7,332 nt of DNA. Source: an uncultured Phenylobacterium sp. GTDB lineage: Bacteria; Pseudomonadota; Alphaproteobacteria; Caulobacterales; Caulobacteraceae. The stretch lies in contig CAMFIW010000125.1 of the NCBI GenBank assembly GCA_945952355.1, positions 1-7,332 on the forward strand, in the 5' to 3' direction. The notes beneath the pieces are model-generated. The model did not search any database. It was not told the DNA's origin and worked only from the letters and a program-made list of their open reading frames with translations. The position numbers and the translations under genes are program-made. Shown here piece by piece: positions 1 to 7,324 of this stretch (the first letter of the stretch is position 1; the number at the start of each line of letters is the position of its first letter).

Positions 1-83
1 AACTGATAGCCGCGATCCTCGACGTGCACGGAGGCGTCGCCGTGCGGGACATAGGCGCCGTTCACATAGGCGATCCGTCCCAT
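1..83 (-). CDS. D-amino-acid aminotransferase (class IV PLP enzyme), N-terminal fragment
   Basis: Only the first 27 codons plus two bases are present; the gene continues past the left edge. The peptide begins MGRIAYVNGAYVPHGDA and goes on through a VHVEDRGYQ segment. This YVNG...A.V...DRG(Y/F) pattern is the typical N-terminus of class IV PLP aminotransferases, especially D-alanine/D-amino-acid aminotransferases, which interconvert D-alanine and D-glutamate with 2-oxo acids in the cytosol. Branched-chain aminotransferase and aminodeoxychorismate lyase are relatives that a fragment this short cannot fully exclude. The ATG at 83-81 shares one base with the ntrX stop (TGATG), and an AGAGG Shine-Dalgarno lies at 91-95, seven bases upstream. 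It is therefore probably translated from the same transcript as ntrX. The PLP lysine and substrate residues are outside the window. Confidence 0.8.
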   Translation of the reverse strand, partial: MGRIAYVNGAYVPHGDASVHVEDRGYQ

Positions 84-1474
84 CACGCGTCCTCTTCCTC
101 GACCGGCCGCGCACCCGACAGACCCAGCGACTTCAGCTTCCGGTGCAAGGCCGAGCGCTCCATGCCGATGAAGGCCGCGGTCCGCGAGATGTTGCCGGAG
201 AAGCGGAGCATCTGGGCGTTGAGGTACTCGCGCTCGAACACCTCGCGAGCCTCGCGGAGTGGCAGCGAGATGATGCGCTCGGCGCCCATCGACCCGGCCG
301 CGTCCGTCGGCGCGGCGTCTCCCGGCATCATGTCGGCGCTGATCGGCTCGGAGGGATCGCCGGCCGCGAGGATCAGCATCCGCTCCACATTGTTACGCAG
401 CTGGCTGAGATTCCCTGGCCAGGGACGCACCTGCAGCGTCGCCAGCGCGTCGTCAGCGAGCCGGCGGCGCGCCATGCCCGTGGCCTCGCAGATCCGCTGG
501 ATGAAGTAGTCGACCAGCTCCGGGATGTCCTCGCGCCGCTCCGACAGGCCCGGCACACTCACCGGCACCACGTTCAGGCGGTGGAACAGGTCCTCGCGGA
601 AGCGCCCATTGGCGATCTCTTCGCGCAGGTCGCGACAGGTCGAGGAGACCACGCGCACATCCACCTGCACGTCCTGGGTCCCGCCCACCCGGCGGAAGCG
701 CTGCTCGACCAAGACCCGCAGGATGCGGCTCTGGGTCTCGCGCGGCATGTCGGCCACCTCGTCGAGATAGAGGGTGCCGGCGTGGGCGCGTTCGAACACA
801 CCGATCTTGGCCGGCCGGCCGCTCTCAGCCTCCTCGCCGAACAGCTCCAGGTCGACGCGCTCCGGGGTCATGCCGGCGGCGCTGATCACCACGAACTCGG
901 CCTTGGCCCGGGGGCTGGCCCCGTGGATCAGGCGCGCCACGGTCTCCTTGCCCGCGCCCGGCGGACCGGAGATCAGCACCCGGCTGTTGGCCGAGGCGAG
1001 TTTGCCGATCAGGCCCCGCAGTTGCTGGGTGGCCATCGACTTACCGATCAGGCCGTCGGGCGTGATCGTCTGGGCGCGCAGGCGGCGGTTCTCGCGCTTG
1101 AGGTTGGCAGCCTCCAGGCCGCGCTCGACCACCAGCAGAAGCCGGTCGGACTTGAACGGCTTCTCGAGGAACTCGTATGCGCCGCGCTTAATGGCGCTCA
1201 CGGCCGTCTCGATGTTGCCGTGGCCGGAGATCATGATCACCGGCAGGTCTGGATCGAGCATCTTGACGAGGTCGAGCAGCTCAAGCCCGTCCATGCCGCC
1301 GCCCTGCATCCAGATGTCGAGCACCAGGATGGCCGGCTTGCGGGCGCGGATCGCCGCCAAGGCGGATTCGGAGTCGTTGGCCGTGCGCACCGCATAGCCC
1401 TCGTCCGACAGGATGCCGGCCACCAGCTCGCGGATGTCCGCTTCGTCGTCGACCACCAGAACGTCAGCCGCCAT
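83..1474 (-). CDS. ntrX: Nitrogen regulation response regulator NtrX
   Basis: A 463-residue response regulator, partner of the membrane kinase NtrY encoded just upstream. The receiver domain (about 4-120) has acidic residues D9/D10, phospho-acceptor D53 in the LDIWMQG context typical of NtrX, S83 and K105. An AAA+ domain follows (about 142-375), with Walker A at 170-177 (GPPGAGKE, a variant of GESGTGKE), Walker B at about 233-239 (GTLYLDE) and putative arginine fingers R293 and R299. The C-terminus (about 406-455) is a Fis-type helix-turn-helix with the NtrX signature GNISRTAAFIGMERSALHRK. The GAFTGA loop for sigma54 contact is absent between ELFG (210-213) and Walker B, so sigma54-independent action is likely. 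The ATG overlaps the ntrY stop as TGATG and has a strong GGAGGT Shine-Dalgarno at 1481-1486. Length is normal for the family. Confidence 0.96.
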   Translation of the reverse strand: MAADVLVVDDEADIRELVAGILSDEGYAVRTANDSESALAAIRARKPAILVLDIWMQGGGMDGLELLDLVKMLDPDLPVIMISGHGNIETAVSAIKRGAYEFLEKPFKSDRLLLVVERGLEAANLKRENRRLRAQTITPDGLIGKSMATQQLRGLIGKLASANSRVLISGPPGAGKETVARLIHGASPRAKAEFVVISAAGMTPERVDLELFGEEAESGRPAKIGVFERAHAGTLYLDEVADMPRETQSRILRVLVEQRFRRVGGTQDVQVDVRVVSSTCRDLREEIANGRFREDLFHRLNVVPVSVPGLSERREDIPELVDYFIQRICEATGMARRRLADDALATLQVRPWPGNLSQLRNNVERMLILAAGDPSEPISADMMPGDAAPTDAAGSMGAERIISLPLREAREVFEREYLNAQMLRFSGNISRTAAFIGMERSALHRKLKSLGLSGARPVEEEDA

Positions 1475-3726
1475 CAGGTCACCTCCACATCATGATCGGC
1501 CACAGCGGGCGCCCGCACGCGCGCCATGGCCGGCAGTTTCAGGATCGCGCGCGCGCCTCGACCGCGCGTCGCATCCGTCAGGATCAATTCGCCCCCGTGG
1601 TCCTCGAGGATGCGCTTGACGATGGCCAGGCCAAGGCCCGTGCCCTTCTCGCGCGTCGTGACATAGGGCTCCGTCAGCCGGTCACGGTCCTTGTCCGGCA
1701 GGCCCACGCCATTGTCCTCGATGATCACCGACACTCCGTCGGCGTCGGAGACCAGCTCGGCCACGATCCTGCCCGGCGGATCGGGAGTCTCCGCGACACG
1801 CGCGGCGATCGCTTCCGAAGCGTTCTTCAGCACGTTGGTCAGCGCCTGGGCCAGCATCCGTCCGTCGGCGACCAGGGTGACGTCAGGTGTCGGCTCGACC
1901 AGCTCGACGGCGATGTCGGCGCTCGCCACCCGCTGGGCGAACACCCCGGCGCGCAGCAGCTCGGCCGCATCATGCTCGGCGAACTTGGGCGCCGGCATGC
2001 GGGCGAAGGACGAGAACTCGTCGACCATGCGGCCGATGTCGCCGACCTGGCGCACGATGGTGTCGGTGCAGCGGTCGAAGGTCTCCAGGTCCTCGGCCGC
2101 CACGCCCTTGCGGAACTTGCGTTGCAGCCGCTCGGCGGACAGCTGGATGGGCGTCAGCGGGTTCTTGATTTCGTGGGCGATGCGCCGCGCCACGTCGCGC
2201 CAGGCGGCGTTCCGCTGCGCCGAGACCAGCCGCGTGATGTCATCGAAGGTCAGCACCAGGCCATCCTCGGTGCGGCTGGCGCGGACCCGCAGGCGATGGG
2301 TGTCGCGCGCGCGCGCCACGTCGACCTCCTCCTCGGCCTCGCCGGCGATGTGGGCGTTCTCCGCGATGAGGGCGAATTCGGGCGCCACATCGACCAGGGC
2401 GCGGCTATGACCCCGGTCGCCGGGCAGGTCGAGCAGCCGCACGGCCTGGCGGTTGGCCGCGGATATCCTGCCGGAGGCATCCGTGGCGATGACGCCCGCC
2501 GAGACTTCGGACAGCACTGTCTCGATGAACTGGCTGCGCTGCTTGGCCTCGTCGCTGGCCTGGGTCAGCGCCTCCTGCTGGGTCTGCAGGTCGCGGGTCA
2601 TGCTGTTGAAGGCATGGCTGAGGACCGCGATTTCCTCGGGGTCGTTCTCGGCGTCGACCCGTGCGGTCAGGTCGCCCTTGGCGACCCGGCCCGCGGCCTG
2701 GACCAACCGGCCCACGGGACCCGAGATCGAGTTGGCGGCCGCCATGCCCAGCCAGACCGCGCCCACCAGCACCAACAAGGCGGTCTCGGTATAGGACAGC
2801 GCGAACACGGTCTGGATCCGCTGGCGGCTGGCGGCGGCCTCGCGATAGGAGCCCAGCGAGGTCTCGGCCTCCGTGAGGTTCTCGACGATCCCCTTCTCCA
2901 CCGGACGGGTCAGGTAGAGATAGGCGTCGGGATAGGACTTCAGCCGATAGAGGGTCCGGGTCAGGTCGGAGGACACGAAGATGTCGCCCTCGTCGGCGGC
3001 CTTGAACCCCGAGGCCGGCGGCACGACGAAGGCGGGACCTGGGCCGACCTCGGCCCGCGCCAGGATGCGGCCCTCGCGGTCGACCAGATAGGCGCCGGGG
3101 AAGCCATGGTCAGCCGCCTGCTGCGCAAGGAAGTGGCTGAAGGTCACGGGGCTGGACTGCAGGGCCGAGGCCGCCTGGTTCAGGTCGCCGGCCATCAGCG
3201 TCACGTGGGTGCTCACATAGCGCTTCTGCTCATCCATGTAGGAGCGAAAGACGGTCGCGGAGTTCTCGACCACGGTCTGGACGCGACTGGAGAACCAGTC
3301 CTCGACGCCCTTGTTGACCAGCACGCCGTAGAACAGCGCCACGACCAGGGCCGGGACCATCGCCGCGAAGGCGAACAGGGTCACGAACCTCAGGTGAAGA
3401 CGGGCGCCCGCATCGCTCGACTGCGCGTCCAGCAGGGCCAGGAGGCGCACGCCGACCATGGCGGCGAGGAACAGGATCAGGACCAGGTTCAGGCCCAGGA
3501 TCACCAGGATGTTGCGGCTCGCCGGCGCGAGGGGGCCCGTCTCCGGGGGCGAGGCGGCGAGAAGCACCGCGATCCCCGTCAGGAGGGCCGCGACCACATA
3601 GCCGCCGCCCAGCACATAACGGGATTGCAGCGCGAGCCAGATGCGGCCCGCGCGGGTCAGTTCGGGCTCGGACTCGTGCACGACAGACGCCATCGCCTGG
3701 AAATTAGGCGAGACTGTGCCTTCCAC
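1474..3726 (-). CDS. ntrY: Transmembrane nitrogen-regulation histidine kinase NtrY
   Basis: A 750-residue membrane histidine kinase that phosphorylates, and may dephosphorylate, NtrX. Hydrophobic segments at about 38-58, 73-98 and 113-137 are followed by an extracytoplasmic region (about 140-306) and a fourth membrane helix (about 307-330). A HAMP linker (about 332-385), a PAS-like domain (about 398-500) and the kinase core come next. The H-box is [19 protein letters not shown] with phospho-acceptor H518, the N-box NVLKNASEA is at 631-639, G1 (DNGVGLPD) at 671-678, and F/G2 (EPYVTTREKGTGLGLA) at 686-701. All catalytic boxes are intact. The chosen start is GTG at 3726, but no Shine-Dalgarno precedes it; an in-frame ATG at 3693-3691 (residue 12) is a real alternative and would not remove a domain. 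The stop overlaps the ntrX ATG. It lies 39 bases after ntrC. In Caulobacter crescentus the periplasmic protein NtrZ is reported to act on NtrY; no ntrZ is seen here. Confidence 0.95.
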   Translation of the reverse strand: MEGTVSPNFQAMASVVHESEPELTRAGRIWLALQSRYVLGGGYVVAALLTGIAVLLAASPPETGPLAPASRNILVILGLNLVLILFLAAMVGVRLLALLDAQSSDAGARLHLRFVTLFAFAAMVPALVVALFYGVLVNKGVEDWFSSRVQTVVENSATVFRSYMDEQKRYVSTHVTLMAGDLNQAASALQSSPVTFSHFLAQQAADHGFPGAYLVDREGRILARAEVGPGPAFVVPPASGFKAADEGDIFVSSDLTRTLYRLKSYPDAYLYLTRPVEKGIVENLTEAETSLGSYREAAASRQRIQTVFALSYTETALLVLVGAVWLGMAAANSISGPVGRLVQAAGRVAKGDLTARVDAENDPEEIAVLSHAFNSMTRDLQTQQEALTQASDEAKQRSQFIETVLSEVSAGVIATDASGRISAANRQAVRLLDLPGDRGHSRALVDVAPEFALIAENAHIAGEAEEEVDVARARDTHRLRVRASRTEDGLVLTFDDITRLVSAQRNAAWRDVARRIAHEIKNPLTPIQLSAERLQRKFRKGVAAEDLETFDRCTDTIVRQVGDIGRMVDEFSSFARMPAPKFAEHDAAELLRAGVFAQRVASADIAVELVEPTPDVTLVADGRMLAQALTNVLKNASEAIAARVAETPDPPGRIVAELVSDADGVSVIIEDNGVGLPDKDRDRLTEPYVTTREKGTGLGLAIVKRILEDHGGELILTDATRGRGARAILKLPAMARVRAPAVADHDVEVT
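1481..1486 (-). promoter_or_regulatory. Strong ribosome binding site of ntrX
   Basis: The minus strand reads GGAGGT six bases upstream of the ntrX ATG (1474-1472), inside the final codons of ntrY. It is the best Shine-Dalgarno match in the operon and suggests ntrX can be initiated independently as well as by coupling to ntrY. Confidence 0.7.
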
Positions 3727-3727
3727 T

Positions 3728-3741
3728 CAACAGCGTTGTTG
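3728..3741 (-). repeat. Small inverted repeat just upstream of the ntrY start
   Basis: CAACA (3728-3732) and TGTTG (3737-3741) are perfect inverse complements with a four-base loop GCGT. In RNA this would put a five-pair hairpin one base upstream of the annotated ntrY GTG, where a Shine-Dalgarno would normally lie. It could also be a half-site pair for a DNA-binding protein. The short stem keeps confidence low. Confidence 0.35.
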
Positions 3742-3760
3742 CCCGAAAGCGTCAGTATGG

Positions 3761-3780
3761 CGCGGTCAGCGCCGACCGCG
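3761..3780 (-). repeat. Perfect inverted repeat (stem-loop) over the ntrC stop codon
   Basis: CGCGGTC at 3761-3767 and GACCGCG at 3774-3780 are perfect inverse complements around a six-base loop, giving a seven-pair, very GC-rich stem in the transcript. The stem includes part of the ntrC stop codon. No run of T follows on the minus strand, so it is not a standard intrinsic terminator. It could stabilise the ntrC 3' end, cause partial attenuation before ntrYX, or be chance in GC-rich DNA. Confidence 0.5.
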
Positions 3781-5199
3781 GCTCATCTCCACCCCGAGAT
3801 CCTGGATCTTCTTGCGCAGGGTATTGCGGTTGAGACCCAAAATCTCCGCCGCGCGCACCTGATTGCCGCGCGTCGCCGAAAGGGTGAGCTGGATCAGCGG
3901 CCGTTCGACCTCCTCCAGCACCCGGTCGTAGAGGCCGACCGGCGGGATGCCGTCGGGCTGCTCGGCGAAGTAGCCGCCGAGGTGGCGCTCGACCAGGGCA
4001 GACAGGGTGATAGGTCCCTCCTGCCCGGCGACCGGCGCCTGTTGATCCGCAAGTTCCCGTTCAATGATGCGGGCGGTGATCAGCTCCTCGCCGTACAGGG
4101 CGCAGATTCGGCGGATCAAGTTCTCCAGCTCGCGCACATTGCCCGGCCAGGCGTGTAGCTTCAGGCGCTCCAGAGCGCTGGCGTCGATGGTCTTTGCCGG
4201 TAGACCCTCGCGGTTCGCGCGCAGCAGGAAGGCGCGGGCCAGGTCCGGGATATCCTCGGCGCGGTCGCGAAGCGGCGGCAGGCGCAGCGGCGCGACGTTC
4301 AGGCGAAAGAACAAGTCCTCACGGAACAGGCCTTGCTGGATCAACGAGCGCAGGTCGCGATTGGTCGCGGCGATGATGCGTACGTTCGGCCGCCGGCCGG
4401 TCTTGGGGTTCAGCGCGGTCTCGGAGCCGTCGATCACCCGCAGCAGGCGGGTCTGGGCGTCGAGCGGCATGTCGCCGATCTCGTCCAGGAACAGGGTGCC
4501 GCCGTCGGCCTCCACCAGCTTGCCATAGTCGCCGTCCTCGCGGCCGAACAGCTCGGCCTCGACGCGCTCGCGAGGCACCGCGGCCAGGTTGATGACGACG
4601 AACTTGCCGTCCTTTCGCCGACCCATGTCGTGCAGCGCGCGCGCAACCAGCTCCTTGCCCGTACCGCTCTCGCCGAGGATCAGCACCGTGAGGTCGGCGC
4701 CGACCAGGCGGGCGATCGTGCGATAGACATCCTGCATCGGCCCGGAGCGCCCGATCAGCGGCAGGCGCTCGTCGCGGACGGCGCGGGCCTGGGCCTTGGA
4801 GGCCTCGGAGTCCGCCGGGCGCGCGAGGGCCCGGCGCGCGACCGAGGTCATGTCGTCCAGGTCGAAGGGCTTGGAGACGTAGTCGAAGGCGCCCACCTCG
4901 GCCGCGTTCACCGCGGTCAGCAGGGTGTTCTGGGCGCTCATCACGATGACCGGCAGCTTGGGCCGTTCCTTGCGGATGCGGGGCAGGACGTCGAAGACGT
5001 TCTCGTCGGGCATCATCACATCGGTGACGACCAGGTCCCCCTCGCCTTCCGAGACCCACTTCAGCAGGGTCGTGGCGTTGCCCGTGGCGCGGACCTGATA
5101 GCCCAGGCGCGTGAAAGCCTGGCTCAGCACCAGCCGGATCGAGGAATCGTCGTCGGCGATGAGGATCTTCTTGTTGGCGTTGGCGGCGATGGCGTTCAT
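3766..5199 (-). CDS. ntrC: Nitrogen regulation response regulator NtrC (GAFTGA-less)
   Basis: A 477-residue regulator controlled by NtrB; phosphorylated NtrC controls nitrogen assimilation genes. The receiver domain (about 10-125) has D16-D18, phospho-acceptor D60 in [12 protein letters not shown]88 and K110. The AAA+ domain (about 148-380) has a canonical Walker A at 176-183 (GESGTGKE), Walker B at about 234-240 (GGTLFLDE), sensor-I N280 in AATNRDL, and arginine-finger candidates R293 and R299. A Fis-type helix-turn-helix ends the protein (about 431-472; [20 protein letters not shown]). The stretch between ELFG and ADGG is about eight residues shorter than in enteric NtrC and has no GAFTGA, so it should not activate sigma54 in the classical way; Rhodobacter capsulatus NtrC is a known sigma54-independent case. 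The ATG overlaps the ntrB stop as ATGA, with an AGAGG motif at 5210-5214. Confidence 0.96.
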   Translation of the reverse strand: MNAIAANANKKILIADDDSSIRLVLSQAFTRLGYQVRATGNATTLLKWVSEGEGDLVVTDVMMPDENVFDVLPRIRKERPKLPVIVMSAQNTLLTAVNAAEVGAFDYVSKPFDLDDMTSVARRALARPADSEASKAQARAVRDERLPLIGRSGPMQDVYRTIARLVGADLTVLILGESGTGKELVARALHDMGRRKDGKFVVINLAAVPRERVEAELFGREDGDYGKLVEADGGTLFLDEIGDMPLDAQTRLLRVIDGSETALNPKTGRRPNVRIIAATNRDLRSLIQQGLFREDLFFRLNVAPLRLPPLRDRAEDIPDLARAFLLRANREGLPAKTIDASALERLKLHAWPGNVRELENLIRRICALYGEELITARIIERELADQQAPVAGQEGPITLSALVERHLGGYFAEQPDGIPPVGLYDRVLEEVERPLIQLTLSATRGNQVRAAEILGLNRNTLRKKIQDLGVEMSRGRR

Positions 5200-6317
5200 T
5201 CCGCGGCGTCCTCTTCGGAGACGATGGGCAACAGGACCCGGAAGGTCGTGCGCCCCGGTTCGGAGTCGAAATCGATCAGGCCGCCATGGGCGGAAACCAG
5301 TTTGGAGACCAGGGCCAGCCCCAGGCCCGCACCGTTGGCCTTGGTCGTGACGAATGGCTGGAACAGGCTCTCGCGCAGATGGGCCGGCACGCCCGGGCCA
5401 TTGTCGGTGATGCGGATCTCCAGCGGCGCGCCGCGCAGGACCTGGCCCTTGGCGGCGCGGATGCGCACGCCGTGGCGATAGGCGGTGACGATGGTGATCT
5501 CGCCGCGGCCGTCGCCCCGCGAATGGGCGGCCTCGGAGGCGTTCTTCACCAGGTTCAGGAAGATCTGGATCAGCTGGTCCTCGTCGCCCGGGGTCATGGG
5601 CAGCGAGGGGTCGTAGCGCTCCTTCAGCGACAGGCCGTCGGCGACGCCGTTGGCGGCGAGCGCGCGTACCCGGTCCAGCACCTGGTGGATGTTGATGGGC
5701 TGGCAGTTGGGCAGGGCGTCGTCGGAGAAGGCCTCCATCCGGTCGACCAGGCGGCGGACCCGGTCGGTCTCGTCGACGATCAGCTGGGCGAGCGGGGTGT
5801 CCTCGGCCTTCGCGCCGGCCTTCAATAGCTGGGCCGCGCCGCGGATGCCGGCCAGCGGGTTCTTGATCTCGTGAGCCAACATGCGGCCCAGGCCGACGAT
5901 GGTGCGCAGGCCCGCGGCCTCCGCCCCGCCGCGCTCGCCGGCGATCGCGCCGCCCTTGACGTGCAGGGTCAGCAGCACGGCCCCGCCGCCGAGCGGTGCG
6001 GCTGCGCCGTCCGCCTCGAAGGAGGGATGGCCGAACAGGCTGATCTCCACGCCGCGCTCGCGGACCGGGGCGTCTTCCTCCAGGGCCCGCTCCAGGAGCG
6101 AGACCAGGGCGGAGCCCTCCGGCAGGGCCGCGGCGAAGCGGCCGCGGGACAACAGGCCAAGGCCCTGGCCGAAGAGGCGCTCGGCCGCCTCGTTGGCCGA
6201 GACCAGCGCGCCGTCGCCGCTGATCACCAGGGCAGGTTCAGGGGACAGCTCGAAGGCCGCGGCCTTCAGGGCGTCCAGGTTCAGACCGTCTTTCTGGGTC
6301 CGGATACTCGTGGTCAT
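5196..6317 (-). CDS. ntrB: Nitrogen regulation histidine kinase/phosphatase NtrB
   Basis: A cytosolic sensor kinase of 373 residues from the chosen start. In the family it autophosphorylates, passes phosphate to NtrC, and is switched to phosphatase activity by PII proteins (GlnB/GlnK) when nitrogen is ample. No membrane helix is visible. A PAS-like domain covers about 14-120 ([22 protein letters not shown] near its start). A short Gly/Ala-rich linker (about 121-136) precedes the dimerisation/phosphotransfer helices with H149 in [20 protein letters not shown]. An N-box ([10 protein letters not shown]), G1 (DNGPGVP) and F/G2 ([16 protein letters not shown]) complete an intact ATP-binding domain. 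A TTG start at 6347 would add ten residues deep inside dusB. The ATG at 6317-6315 is preferred because it overlaps the dusB stop as ATGA and has an AGAAAGG Shine-Dalgarno. The stop overlaps the ntrC ATG. Confidence 0.95.
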   Translation of the reverse strand: MTTSIRTQKDGLNLDALKAAAFELSPEPALVISGDGALVSANEAAERLFGQGLGLLSRGRFAAALPEGSALVSLLERALEEDAPVRERGVEISLFGHPSFEADGAAAPLGGGAVLLTLHVKGGAIAGERGGAEAAGLRTIVGLGRMLAHEIKNPLAGIRGAAQLLKAGAKAEDTPLAQLIVDETDRVRRLVDRMEAFSDDALPNCQPINIHQVLDRVRALAANGVADGLSLKERYDPSLPMTPGDEDQLIQIFLNLVKNASEAAHSRGDGRGEITIVTAYRHGVRIRAAKGQVLRGAPLEIRITDNGPGVPAHLRESLFQPFVTTKANGAGLGLALVSKLVSAHGGLIDFDSEPGRTTFRVLLPIVSEEDAAE

Positions 6318-7324
6318 GCCGCCAACCTTTCTGGGGGATCGCGCCAAAGCGCGGTCAGCGATGTCTCGACCTCGAGCGGTTCCTCCATACGGCAGAGCGC
6401 CTGACGCGCGCTCCGCCTGGCCTCGGCCTGCGTGGGCCAGGGCGCGTTGTCGATGTAGGCGGCCAGGTGCTTGCGGAAGATCCGCAGGCCCAGCCGGTCG
6501 CCGTAGAAGTTCAGGGTTTTCCTGAAGTGATCCAGCACGATGGCCAGACGTTCTTCGACGCCCGGCGGCGTGAAGGTGTGGCCGGCCAGGCCCGCCTCGA
6601 TCTCGGCGGCGATCCAGGGCTTGCCGTAGACTCCGCGGCCGACCATCACCGCGTCCGCGCCCGACTGCGCCAGGGCCTCGCGGGCGGTGGCGGCGTCGAC
6701 GATGTCGCCATTGACGACAACGGGGATCGAGACGGCGTCCTTCACTTGGCGGACCGCGGCCCAGTCGGCCGAGCCCTTGTAGAACTGGCAGCGCGTGCGG
6801 CCGTGGACGGTGACGGCCTTCACGCCCAAGGCCTCGGCCCGGGCGGCGATCTGTGGCGCGTTGCGCGAGGCGTCGTCCCAGCCCAGGCGCATCTTGACGG
6901 TGACCGGCAGGTCGACGGCGTCCACCGTCGCGGCGATCAGGCGCTCGGCGAGGTCGGGTTCGCGCATCAGGGCCGAGCCGGACAACGCTCCGCCGGTGAC
7001 TTCCTTGGCGGGACAGCCGAAATTGAGGTCGATGATCTGGGCGCCGGCGCGAGCGGCCATGCGCGCGCCCTCCGCCATCAGGGCGGGATCGCGACCGACC
7101 AGTTGAACCACCATCAGAGGGAGCCCCTCGCCCACCGCGGCGCGGCGCACCACGTCGGGGCGGCCGCGCGCGAACTCGGCGCAGGCGACCATCTCGGTCG
7201 CCACATAGGCCGCGCCCTGGGCGCTGGCGGCGCGACGAAACGGGAGGTCCGAGACCCCCGTCATCGGCGCGATCCAGGCGCGCCCGCCCACCTCGACATC
7301 CCCGACCTTGAGCAAACTGCTCAC
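6314..7324 (-). CDS. dusB: tRNA-dihydrouridine synthase DusB (NifR3)
   Basis: An FMN-dependent, NADPH-using enzyme that reduces uridine to dihydrouridine in the tRNA D-loop; 336 residues, normal for DusB. The TIM-barrel fold shows [14 protein letters not shown] near the N-terminus (18-31), the FMN/tRNA region with catalytic Cys104 in [14 protein letters not shown], the [10 protein letters not shown] strand (141-150), TVHGRTR (172-178), and the phosphate-binding VVNGDI (203-208) and VMVGRG (227-231) segments. In alphaproteobacteria this gene, formerly nifR3, is the usual leader of the ntrBC operon, as here; its role there is thought to be housekeeping tRNA modification, not nitrogen sensing. 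The GTG at 7324-7322 lacks a visible Shine-Dalgarno, and the frame stays open through the last eight bases of the window, so the true start may lie upstream of what is shown. The stop overlaps the ntrB ATG. Confidence 0.95.
   Translation of the reverse strand: MSSLLKVGDVEVGGRAWIAPMTGVSDLPFRRAASAQGAAYVATEMVACAEFARGRPDVVRRAAVGEGLPLMVVQLVGRDPALMAEGARMAARAGAQIIDLNFGCPAKEVTGGALSGSALMREPDLAERLIAATVDAVDLPVTVKMRLGWDDASRNAPQIAARAEALGVKAVTVHGRTRCQFYKGSADWAAVRQVKDAVSIPVVVNGDIVDAATAREALAQSGADAVMVGRGVYGKPWIAAEIEAGLAGHTFTPPGVEERLAIVLDHFRKTLNFYGDRLGLRIFRKHLAAYIDNAPWPTQAEARRSARQALCRMEEPLEVETSLTALWRDPPERLAA
6326..6332 (-). promoter_or_regulatory. Ribosome binding site deciding the ntrB start
   Basis: On the minus strand this reads AGAAAGG, seven bases matching the complement of the conserved 16S rRNA 3' end (AGAAAGGAGG). 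It sits eight bases upstream of the ATG at 6317-6315. It lies within the last codons of dusB, consistent with translational coupling, and supports the 6317 start over the TTG at 6347. Confidence 0.65.

Noticed and set aside
143..1495. Plus-strand open frame of 450 codons opposite ntrX
   Set aside because: The composition is His/Gln/Ala/Leu-rich with no family motif, and it lies fully antisense to a well-supported NtrX.
3705..3722. Sigma54 (-24/-12) promoter upstream of ntrY
   Set aside because: There is a GGCAC element on the minus strand, but the required GC at the -12 position is out of register, and no TTGC-like element follows.
3761..3780. Intrinsic terminator after ntrC
   Set aside because: The stem is real, but the bases after it on the minus strand (CCATACTGACGC) are not a T-run, so a Rho-independent terminator cannot be called.
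1492..4158. Very long plus-strand open frame (888 codons) opposite ntrY and the end of ntrC
   Set aside because: Its translation is low-complexity, rich in Gln, Gly, His, Arg and Asp with no recognisable domain. It is an antisense shadow of GC-rich codon usage opposite clearly conserved ntrY and ntrC.
4333..5481. Plus-strand open frame of 382 codons opposite ntrC and ntrB
   Set aside because: It has no domain pattern or convincing start signal, and it spans the antisense of two unrelated real genes.
5871..6525. Two overlapping plus-strand frames opposite ntrB and dusB
   Set aside because: They are Arg/Ala/Ser/Pro-rich shadow translations with no supporting motif.
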